Source of the DNA: Pilasporangium apinafurcum
Lineage: Eukaryota > Oomycota > Peronosporomycetes > Pythiales > Pythiaceae
DNA: 64,000 nucleotides
Assembly: GCA_001600495.1 (NCBI GenBank)
Contig: BCKE01000013.1
Location: 185,683 to 249,682 of the forward strand
Direction: 5' to 3'
The notes under the pieces were generated by a model. The model was not told the origin of the DNA and searched no databases. It saw only the letters and a program-made list of their open reading frames with translations. The position numbers and the translations under genes are program-made. Positions 54,951 through 64,000 of the stretch are shown here, one piece after another. The number at the start of each line of letters is the position of its first letter. Position 1 is the first letter of the stretch.

Positions 54951-55450
54951 CAGCAATGCCAAGCCATCAGGAAAAGAAGAGACTGGGCAGCATGTGTGTC
55001 AAAGAAGAGCGCAATGGCACATGTCAGATGTGCAACTTCATGCATAAGACACTGAAAACATGCGCCTGAGATACAGACGCAGTATTGATGGTCTGAAGAC
55101 AAAGTCCCACATTGAGTTTCACATCTAGCCAGACTCGACATATCGGACCACAATGTCGTCTGCGTGAATGCCTTGCAAGAGCTGTTTGTCAAAAGAATTA
55201 TGAAAGATGCGTTTCATGACAGGTGAGCTAGTTACTCGAGGCAAGTTTTGACAAAAGTCACGGGCAGGTTCAGTTAACGAACAATTTCTAAGAGTCGATA
55301 GTTATCGCCGAAATCAGTTGCCATAACGAGATGTAGCGCGGAGCAAATGGGATTTCAGTTAATACTCCTCTATTGTTTTTTTGCTATAATCAATTGTCGC
55401 TACTGTTATGTCATTGGTATGGATCCTAACGTGCGCGATTATCTATTTCT
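54951..55450. other. Convergent intergenic spacer
   Basis: Lies between the RING gene (+) and the TBC gene (-). A minus-strand Cys-rich ORF (55192-54935) begins at a TTG without signal peptide and is not supported. Confidence 0.55.
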
Positions 55451-57188
55451 CTATTGCCACAGACGGATCCGGTCACGGAATGTATAGGAGCAAAGGACTG
55501 CCACGACTCCAATCGCAGCTGCTGCATGGACGTATGACGGCTACACAAACAAATTAAACGAGTGGTCACATCCTGAGGATCTTATACATTCTTTTTACTC
55601 CCAAGTACGCGCTTACCCGCCATGGAAGACGAATCTTGCTCATTTCGTTCTCCCTACTCATGATCACAATTTGGTGTGAGCGCATACAAAGAATTTGTTT
55701 GCAGCCCTCAGTGCAATTACATAATACCTGGATCTTCTACGCGGCAATGGTGGAATCATGTGAAGTGATGGCCTGGTGATGTCGAATTCCTTTTGGTAAT
55801 CGAATGGAAATTGGAAGTATGTCGTCGACCTGGAGGTATGCATCGATATAATGAGACTGTATCAATATCCATATGTACAACCGAGCGCTAAATGACTTAC
55901 ATCAATATGTTTGCCATTTCACTTTGCTGAAGCAGTTGAGAGGGAGGGAGTTGGTGAAATAACTGTACAGCACGGGAGATAACTTTTTCTATATCCATCG
56001 TCTGAGGAAGCTTGGCAAGGAACCCGTGCATAGAGCCAAAGTCACATTCACATTTGAGTACACGATTGCGTGCTTCTAAAACGACCTGAAGGAAACGAAA
56101 TAACGCATGATTATCGATAGGTCACATCGGGAAGCGCAGAAAAAAGCGAGATCAGAACCTACCGATGCAGATACATAGAGCGAAAACAGCGGGTGCGAGA
56201 CCAAGAAGGCATCGTACAACCGAGCGACGTCCTGAAAGCGCTCTAACTGGTGGGCAAACCATGTAATCATCCACGGTAGCACGAAGAACGGCTCTACCTA
56301 CAGTATGGATCAATAAATAGCGATGTCATCGTGAGGGTAAATCGATGTGGAAGTGTTACGCCACCAGTACGATTAAATAAAAAGCTCGCACCCGAGACTC
56401 GCGAATATAATCAAAAAGTTCTTCATCAGCTGTATCAATTAGAGGAAACAGCAATCGACATGCGTGTAACACCAACTCGAAACTGGAACGCATCGCTTCG
56501 CGATGATAAGTTTCACTGACACACTGAACCACACAGTACGCCCTTTGATCGCCGACAGCCAGCAGAAAGACAGTGCAAATGTCGTGATAGCCCTGAAAAT
56601 AGTTGAGCTCCTCGTTGCTGGTAAGGACGGCATTGATGATTTGCGTCAGCAGGCGCCGCTTGCTTCTCCGATCCGAGTCTTTAATACTCTTGACAATATC
56701 ATAGTGCCTGCATTAATATTCAGCAAACACATCATATGAATTAATGAAAAATGGTTGGCATATGCCGAATGGTCTTTTGCGGCAAGATACCAGAGAGATC
56801 GATCGATATCTTTCTCCACTTGGCTGTCATCACGATGTGGGGCCGTTTGATTTACAAAGTGCTTCGGATCATGGCGCTCCACGGTTTGGAAGTCCGCGCA
56901 TCCCACCAAGAAAGGCCAAATCTCTTGTCGAAACTCGTTGGACAGCAGTCCATGCGGTGCAAGTGCCAGCTCACGGATCTCCTGGAACAACTGCGCTTTT
57001 ACAGATGCAACGGTGCCGTCGTCGTCACTTCTTACACTCGTCTGGTTGCTCTGATAGCGTTGCAATCGCTGCACGATAAGTCGCAGCTCCCGTTCTTTCT
57101 CTTCACGCTGGCGACGCTCCTTCTCCGCGCGTACACGGCCAGGAATGCCACGCACCACCCTGGCTTCCTGCCGCTTCTTCCGACTCAT
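55451..57188 (-). CDS. TBC1D20/Gyp8-like Rab GTPase-activating protein with C-terminal membrane anchor, 7 exons
   Basis: Exons are 57188-56791, 56707-56392, 56297-56163, 56085-55901, 55829-55728, 55653-55617 and 55540-55451, giving 420 aa with all phases closed. After a basic coiled-coil head, the TBC domain has LLSNEFRQEIWPFLVG, VEKDIDRSLW with the arginine finger, NYFQGYHDICTVFLL with the glutamine finger, PWMITWFAHQLERFQDVARL and YDAFLVSHPLFSLY. The last exon supplies a hydrophobic anchor (HAAAAIGVVAVLCSYTF). This is the layout of TBC1D20, an ER membrane GAP for Rab1 that controls ER-Golgi traffic. Both catalytic fingers are intact, so the enzyme should be active. Exons 5 and 6 are the least certain because they lie in a poorly conserved linker. 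Confidence 0.9.
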
Positions 57189-57775
57189 TTGCCACGGTTG
57201 TCGAAATTGAAGCTTGACCTCCAGAATGGCAAACGTTCCTAGATACCGGTATTACCAATCCATAACCGGTATATAAAAGTAGAGAGTATTGTGTCCTCTA
57301 AAAAACGGTTTTGTGACTTTTTTTTTCCTTAGAACACCTGAACCTCGGAAAGAAAAAAGAGATCCGGATTTAATCGAAAAATCAGCCACCTAAAGCAAAA
57401 AAAATGAGCTCTGTTAAAACCGGCTGACACAAACTGACCATCACTCTTCAATCTAAGTGCTTTTGTTGTTGCACTCACAAACGGCCCCTGATTTCCATCG
57501 TAGATTTCGCCTAAAAACCGAGTGTGCTGTCCCTTCCATACAAACTCCAAGTATCCAATCCTAGTTGCACCTCAAGCTGAGGAAGGAAGAAGAAGACGAA
57601 GAAGGTGGCGGCAACGAGAGAGTGAAAAAGAGAAAGTAGAAGAGAAGAAGAAGGAGGAGACGGAGGAAAAGAACAACAACAACAAGAAGAAGAAGAGACG
57701 CATATTTGTGTATAGGTAACCCACTGCTGCATACAAGCAGTCACGCCTCCTTATCTAGGCGTTGATCAATAGATT
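57189..57775. other. Divergent spacer with purine-rich (GAA/AAG)n tract
   Basis: Lies between the TBC gene (-) and the myristoylated fusion gene (+). A strongly purine-rich run of GAA/AAG/GGA triplets covers about 57575-57700 on the plus strand, shortly before the ATG at 57776. Such tracts can act as promoter or 5'-leader elements. No gene is seen. Confidence 0.6.
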
Positions 57776-60700
57776 ATGGGGAACGAACAGTCCATGGGCA
57801 GCGGTGCAGGTGACGGCGTGCCGTTCGTGTGCTGGCGTCGGCGCGATGCGAATAGCTCTGCACCAACGTCACCGGCGATCCCTTCGCGGATGGTGACGAA
57901 CACGTCCGGACCATCCAATGGTGCACCTTCACCACAGTTGCAGTCGATGCGATCGCTCGGGGATACCGGTACAGGGAGTTACCATTTCGCGGAGCCATCG
58001 AGTTACAAGTACAATAAAGTGGCGCGTGTTGTCACAGGATACGGCATTTTTACAGATCCACCGCAAGCTGACAGCGAGTTGCGGAACAAGAGCGCGTTGC
58101 TTGGGCGAATAGCGATCGTCGAGCGTGGCGGAAGGTTGCACTTTCCAGATATCGTGCGTCGACTGCTTGCAGCAGGTGTTGTAGGTGTGATCTTCATCGA
58201 ACGCACTGAGAACAATCAGGCCATGCAGTCGCTGTTTGATGGGTTCCATTCCTCTGGTCGACAAGAAGTGCCAATTCCGATCGTGCTGCTCTCGAAATTC
58301 CATGCTGACCAGCTGATCGCCGACAATCCATCACGGATCTCAATTGAGCTGCTCTCAGGTGAGCAAGCGATTCGCCATATCGTTCTAGATGATATTTATT
58401 TTGGAGTGCCCACGGCTGCACGCGCGGGAGAAGTTGAACTACTCAAGCACTTGCTATATCTGGATCCGTCGGGATCAGTCCTTGAGGTACTAACGCATAA
58501 TCTGGACCATCTTTCTCAATGATGATGACTAACGATTATTCTGGTGATCATCATAGCGGATCCCGAAAGCCGTGGCATTGTGTGATGCGGCTGAGCATGA
58601 TCATGTCGATTGTATTGAAGTAATGCACGGATTCGGCATCTCACTGAACGAACAAAAGGTATGATGCCTCTATTTGTCCTTATTCATGCTGTCACATAGT
58701 AACTTATCTTTGGTGCTGTTCTTTTTTTCGCTGCATTTCTGGTGGTAATCCTGTAGCCAAACGGAACATCACCACTCATGACGGCATGTTCGGTTGGAAA
58801 TGTCGAAGTAGCCCGAGCGTTGCTGATGTTTGGTGCCAATCTGGACTTGGAAGATGTGCGAAAGGCTGATTGCTGATTAAATTGATGTTGGGACCATGAC
58901 TAATCTATGAAGTCGTTCTCCGGACCGTGTCTGGATTGTATAGGTACACGGCTTGACTGCTTTGATGGTAGCTGCACGTGATGGTAAACTTTCATGTCTG
59001 AAGTTACTTATTCGAAAAGGAGCAAGCATTAACTTATCAAGAAACAGAGTAAGATGAATCAATGAGCGATTTGCGAGGATACACGCTGATTGTAACTGTT
59101 GTTGTAGACGCGGGGGACAACAGCTCTTCATTTAGCTGCTCGGCAAGGACACGAAGATTGCTGTTCCGCGTTGATTGAAGGCGGGGCTGCTCTTGATACC
59201 CAAAGTGTGAGTCTGAACTAGCCGCAATGCACTCAGATAAGCTTGTTTGCATCACTAAATTCGTCCGTGTCACTTCACGTTTGCAGCCCAATTCAACCAC
59301 GGCTCTGATGGAAGCCGCGCGAGCTGGAAATTTGGGATGTGTTAAAATTCTAGCAAATGCTGGCGCTCGAATCGATGCAAAGGATGTACGTTATATTTTA
59401 TTATTATCTGATTTTTATGTGCTGTTTACGAAGCACACTCAATTGGGTTTGTAATTTAGCGAGAAGGCCTCACCGCTGAACACCTTGCACGGCTAGCAGG
59501 TCATACCGAGATTGAAGATTACTTACGTGAGCTGTCGGAAAGTGTGAGTGCCTCTCCACATCTGATTATATAATGCATGAATAGCTGATACCAATAGTAT
59601 ATCTTACACGTGATTCACATCATTAGGAATCAGTGAAGGATCATCGAAGAAAAATTGAAGAAACAGTCGCTCGCCGTGATTCTACGCTGGCAGATCTCCT
59701 GAATCTAGCCAAGGACAACAGTATCTCTGTCGACGTGTTAAAACGCGAGATAATTCGAGATCCACGTTCCAGTGCGTGGCTGGAACAACCACGCATTATT
59801 TACGAAGTATTCCGTCTGTTAACGCTTCCTGTCCCGCCTGCTGGTTCGGTAGATACTCCGGATGATCCAAACTATGGGAAATACAAGATTCAACACTTTT
59901 GCTGCGAAGTTGCATTGTGGTACTCACAAAACATTTTTCGTAAGAACTACCGGCCAGGTGGTGTGGGTTGGTCGATGTCTGCATCAGAGGAGTTGGATAT
60001 TGAAAAATCTTCTGGGTATTTTAAAGTGCTGTTCAAGTTTGTGTGCACGTCAGATCCGCTGGAGGACGTCCTGTTGATTATGTTCTGCAAGGTTCTCAAT
60101 CATTTTATCATGGAGCTTCAGTTGGGAGGGCTATTATGGAAATTTTTTGCAAATGAAGGACAATTTATCATACCATGGCTGGTGGTCCATGTCGGCTTGG
60201 ATTCAATTCGCGACACGCTAGTTTGGTTGCTGTATGCTGATATGTCAGAAGAAGGACAACAAAACGTGCTTGCGAGTGGTATTTTCGACAGCTTTTTTGC
60301 TCGTTTGTACTCGTGGCAACGAACGTTGAGTTGGGGTGTGGGCACTGCGTATCAACGGGATTCTGTGGAAAATATTTGCTCGGTGATGAATTACATCATT
60401 TATCCACCATCAGTTTATGTGATGGGGAATGTTGCAACTTTTGTGGAGAATACCGACAATACGCTGCCGTTGATAAATGATCAGCACTTTCCTCATCATC
60501 ACAATGAATTGTTCAAGTCTCTGTTAATATTTTTGCTTAATTCGTCAGACATTTCGTTTGGTACATTGATCGATTTGGGCTTTTCGGAGATTTATCGCCA
60601 ATCAACTCAAGACAACTCATCTCTAGTAATACACGAAGGCGGTGCGCTTTCGATTATGATGATGCTGATGAGCACGTTAGGGTATCACAAGCGGCGACGT

Positions 60701-62762
60701 GATTTGACTGGTATTGAATCGTTATTAAAAGCGGCTCATTCGTCGTTATTGGTAGCACTGATCCCTAAAGTGGAAAAATTTGTCAAAATTTGCCGAGCTG
60801 TTGTCATGGCTGATGCCCCTGCACTAGGCGGATTAATGAATGGACACGACAACATTACGACGATTAAGTCGAAAGGATCCGCTTTACTGTATATTGTCAC
60901 GTTCCTCAAGCGCTGCGTCTTCCTACAGAGCGGGAAAATCGATGATTTGCTAGCCCAATATGGGTTAATGCCATGTTTTTTGGCATGTTATGGCTCACAT
61001 CCGAACAACAGCTTGCTACATCATGAGCTGACTGATGTGATTCGGTTTGTATTGATGGATCCTGATCAAAAACGACTACCTTCCTGCCCATTATTGAATA
61101 GCCTCTTTGTCGAAGGGGCCAACATCCTCGACTTCGTGATGCAATCGTACAACTCCCATGTGCAGTATAAAGGACATATGACGACGATCGCAAACAGCAT
61201 CTTCACACTAACCAAGTAAGTCATTAATCTCCATATATTTGGCCTTGGTATTCTGAACTAACGTATGAGTTTTGCCTGAATATAGTACTCCTAATTGCAG
61301 GAGCGGCGCAGTTGCCATTACCTGCCAAGAAATTGTTCGGCAGTATTCTGTAGCCAACGAAGCATGGGTCAAATTTGAAGCGACCCTCGCTGAACAAAAC
61401 TTGCTTGAGACGCGTCCACTGGGTGAGCGTGTAGCGCCGCTCTGCAATGGCTGCTTGAGGCTAAAGGAACACGCTGTGGAATACGTGACCGAGATGCTTT
61501 CGAATGGAGAAGTTGAATATACCGGTTATCTTGAGACGATCTTCTCGGGAACTGCAAGCCATTACTGCAAGGTGAACTATACCGACGATTTTATCACTGG
61601 ATTTATGTACAAGAAGGACAAGATTCACGATCACATCCCAATTCCGGAGCCAACACGAGTGAGCTCTTTTATCCAGTTTCCAGTTTCGATGCCGTTCCAT
61701 GCATTGACGTTTACTATGACATACTTCGGCCTGTGCCAGAAATGCGACAAGCTGTGGTACTGTGATACTCTGCAGAGTGCAAATTGGGCGAATCGGATGA
61801 AGTGGGTCATTCCGACGTCTGTACGCAAATGGTACAGCTTTGGCGTGTCCGAAGGCCCTGGTAGTGGCGCACACGGAATTCAGTTTTCAACGAAAGGATA
61901 CAAGAGCTTCATTGTCGTCACAGATACATGGGGTCGGCAGGAGCAATGGATGCGTGCGATTGAAGAAGCTATTGTGAGTCTCGCCACACAGACAGCTCGG
62001 CGGTACAACACAGCAAACGCTATTGCTATTGAAATCGATAACGAAGTGGATGCGAACGAATTTGACCTGTCACAATTCCAGAAACAAGAGCTATCGGAGA
62101 ACGATTCCAGTTTAGCACAGGTCAGGAGTGATAGAAGCAACCGGAAGTACCGTCCATCTGTATCCCAAGAAGTTAGTGAGATTCGGAAGCGTAGCAATAC
62201 TGTCTCCTCGTCATTAGCAGAGATGGAACGACTGCATCGCGAATTTTCCGATGACGACGACGAAAGTTCACGAAGTGGATCGTCAACACACAAGAAACGA
62301 TCGAGTGCAAAGGCGGCAGTGGGAAATACACGAGCGCCCACAGAAACATCATCCACACGCCACAAACTGCCAACATCTCCAGTGAAGAAGACCACTGGTG
62401 GAGGCGACCGGTCGCGCAATCTTGACCTGAAGAAATTCCAACCAGATACGAAGAAATTCACCGAGATCTTAAACAATTTGCACATGGCATCACCGCCACG
62501 CGTGAACAGTCAAACGCAATTATCCACGCAACGACGGCAGCAGATGGCTGCGCCATCGGCAGCATTAAATTTAGGGCTCGGCGGCCTCAGTCGCACAAGG
62601 GCGAGCGCGTATAACATGACAAATTATGGCGAAATGCTCCCTGCGAGCGAAAGAAGCCCCCAGCAGCAACGTATGGAGCGAAACGGCAGCCGTAACAGTG
62701 CACTGTTGGAACCGCCCGGCATGCGTCATGTCGTGTCCACACCTGATCTCCGAAAGATGTAA
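57776..62762 (+). CDS. PA-ankyrin-SAPS-PH-like fusion protein (PP6 regulatory-subunit related), 9 exons
   Basis: Exons: 57776-58486, 58557-58658, 58757-58855, 58944-59048, 59108-59206, 59287-59385, 59460-59543, 59627-61215 and 61301-62762 (1449 aa, phases close). The start MGNEQSMGSG is a likely myristoylation site. A protease-associated (PA) fold follows (LLGRIAIVERGGRLHFPDIV, AAGVVGVIFIER, VPIPIVLLSKFHADQL). Then about six ankyrin repeats, nearly one per exon (GTSPLMTACSVGNVEVARAL, GTTALHLAARQGHEDCCSAL). Next is a SAPS domain (RRDSTLADLLNLAKDNSISV, KVEKFVKICRAVVMADA, YIVTFLKRCVFLQSG), as in the regulatory subunits of the Sit4/PP6 phosphatase. A PH-like segment comes last (GYKSFIVVTDTWGRQEQWMR), then a disordered Ser/Arg-rich tail. 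SAPS proteins direct PP6 to substrates; the other modules would tether it to membrane. The function of the fusion is inferred. Confidence 0.92.
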
Positions 62763-62883
62763 GTCAATGTGCACACAATATGAATTTTTTTTTTCTCTTG
62801 TGTTAAATCTTCTGTAAAAACAAAATGGGCACCTATCATCATCATCATCGATCATTTGCAATCTATGAGGTACAATGAGACGT

Positions 62884-63999
62884 TTAATCATCGCGTTTCT
62901 TCTTCTTGGAGACACGCTTGACCTTGACGACTTGCGTGGGCGCAACGTCGTGCGCAAAGAGTTTCGACACTTCCAAACCGGAAGTGAAGGCGTTGTTAAA
63001 CATAACGCGCTGCTGGAATGACGAGATAAAAGGCAGGAACATCGAGACAAACATAATAGGCCCAAATACGATCCATCCCACAGCACGGTCGTAGCCGCGT
63101 GCGAGTGCACGCACCACAATGTGGTGATATTGCAACCGCAACATGCACAGTTGCATAAACCAGTAAACTGCAAGTAGGATGAGCACCACTAGTTCCAGTA
63201 CGTTCACGACGGTTAAGACCGTCAAACTCAGCAGCGCTATGGCCATGCACAAGCAAGTAATATTAAACTTCATCTTGCGCAGCTTGCGTTGCTTCATCGA
63301 CATCTTTTTCGTCACACGACTCGCAATGTACCCACAGCAGACCATCAATAAAAGCAACACGACAATGCCACCCGCCAACATGTATGTCGTTATGTTATCC
63401 TTGGACGTGATCACCTTGTCGCGGGTCTCAAAGTACGCCTTGTACACCATCTGCAGGTACATGCCGATAGCCACCATCAAGAATCGCGTCTTGCGTATAA
63501 ACGTCCAAAAACGAGCGCCTGTCGTTGTGTGTTCCAAGTATTCCAATTCATTCGACCACCAGCCAAACCAACTTTCTGCAGAATCGTTCGTCGTCTTCAG
63601 CCAGTTCTGCCAGTCGTTGTAGTCCTCAATAATCTTGTCCCAGTCCAAGCCACTTGGATTAAAGAAGAACGGAGCCCACATCCACGTGGCTGCAATAATC
63701 CACAATGAAAATGACATAATACCGTAGTTCTGATTCGTGGGCAACACACAGTTCTGGTAGTAGTACGCATAGCATCGGGTCTTCCATTCGAGATCTGTTG
63801 GTTGAATGTTTTGGTAAAAATCCGAGTCCATACGCCACGAACAATTGCACCACGAAAAGGTACCGTAGGCAGCAAAGAGTAGCAGCAAGAAAAACAGCTC
63901 AACGCCACGGTAAAAGTGGCTGAAAGCATAGAATCGATACAGTTCCGCAAACTTTTCGTGCTTGATAGTGAAACCACGACCAGTAGCACGATACTTTGC
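62884..63999 (-). CDS. Callose/beta-1,3-glucan synthase (GSL/FKS family), C-terminal part
   Basis: The minus-strand frame is open from the right edge of the window to the stop at 62884 (371 codons seen); the start lies beyond the window. The opening KYRATGRGFTIKHEKFAELY and RFYAFSHFYRGVELFF, then WMWAPFFFNPSGLDWDKIIE and DYNDWQNWL, are diagnostic of the last cytoplasmic-loop/membrane region of glucan synthases. Several membrane helices follow and the basic end is KVKRVSKKKKRDD. The enzyme makes beta-1,3-glucan from UDP-glucose at the plasma membrane, the main wall polymer of oomycetes. The catalytic core is off-window. The gene is convergent with the SAPS gene, 121 nt away. Confidence 0.95.
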   Translation of the reverse strand, partial: AKYRATGRGFTIKHEKFAELYRFYAFSHFYRGVELFFLLLLFAAYGTFSWCNCSWRMDSDFYQNIQPTDLEWKTRCYAYYYQNCVLPTNQNYGIMSFSLWIIAATWMWAPFFFNPSGLDWDKIIEDYNDWQNWLKTTNDSAESWFGWWSNELEYLEHTTTGARFWTFIRKTRFLMVAIGMYLQMVYKAYFETRDKVITSKDNITTYMLAGGIVVLLLLMVCCGYIASRVTKKMSMKQRKLRKMKFNITCLCMAIALLSLTVLTVVNVLELVVLILLAVYWFMQLCMLRLQYHHIVVRALARGYDRAVGWIVFGPIMFVSMFLPFISSFQQRVMFNNAFTSGLEVSKLFAHDVAPTQVVKVKRVSKKKKRDD

Positions 64000-64000
64000 A

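Noticed and set aside
54935-55192. Cys-rich 85-codon minus-strand ORF that could be a secreted effector
   Set aside because: No ATG, no signal peptide, and it overlaps the end of the RING gene.
1-64000. CRISPR arrays, tRNA or rRNA genes
   Set aside because: No regularly spaced repeats, no convincing A/B boxes with a cloverleaf, and no rRNA-like sequence were found by eye.

Overview
The window is nuclear DNA from a flagellated, walled stramenopile, most likely an oomycete. An AT-leaning genome with short GT-AG introns (about 70-95 nt) and small intergenic gaps would fit an Albugo-like species, but the species is inferred, not shown. The supporting genes are an axonemal dynein heavy chain, a callose (beta-1,3-glucan) synthase C-terminus, a BT1-family transporter and a PI4-kinase fused to PH and FYVE-like modules. 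Genes are packed on both strands. I rebuilt exon structures by hand wherever splice phases closed, and exon coordinates are given in each entry.

Layout. 2-8803: 3' part of an axonemal dynein heavy chain. 8902-10117 (-): TPX2-like protein. 10653-13391: CK1/TTBK-type kinase with an RS-rich tail. 13.4-15.8 kb: decayed coding remnants. 15812-17476: BT1 transporter. 18206-20586: membrane-anchored papain-like protease. 20.7-21.6 kb: remnants plus a TnpB/Fanzor C-terminal fragment. 21936-23757: two tandem low-molecular-weight tyrosine phosphatases. 24845-25480: Q/Y/G-rich protein. 26005-29020 (-): BOP1. 29723-33156: PI4K. 33535-34702 (-): M50B-like peptidase. 35193-36662: RNase P/MRP subunit Rpp29. 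36987-38024 (-): acylated protein of unknown function. 38671-41259: polytopic membrane protein. 41.3-44.1 kb: transposon remnants and a gene-poor stretch. 44125-50448: a 16-exon NLR-like gene. 50651-53127: a Fanzor transposon. 54183-54950: acylated RING-CH protein. 55451-57188 (-): TBC1D20-like Rab-GAP. 57776-62762: PA-ankyrin-SAPS-PH-like fusion. 62884-63999 (-): callose synthase C-terminus.

Two things stand out. First, 44125-50448 encodes a predicted 1703-residue protein in which every intron phase closes: SAM domain, CHAT caspase-like protease (His200/Cys263), NB-ARC NTPase (GAPGIGKS, LVLD, CLPLAI and an MHN version of the MHD motif), TPR repeats, a KH domain and a His/Gly-rich tail. This is the architecture of a death or immune receptor, in an organism better known for attacking such receptors. 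Second, 50651-53127 is a transposon with perfect 21-bp terminal inverted repeats and TTAA at both ends. It carries a decayed Fanzor (eukaryotic TnpB, RNA-guided nuclease) gene whose 3' end abuts a 64-bp perfect palindrome. A second, distinct TnpB/Fanzor family is present as three fragments that keep only the C-terminal zinc-finger/RuvC-III region.

The housekeeping genes (BOP1, Rpp29, PI4K, TBC, callose synthase) do not form an operon-like unit; they are ordinary neighbours in a compact eukaryotic genome. Several signalling genes carry unusual domain fusions.
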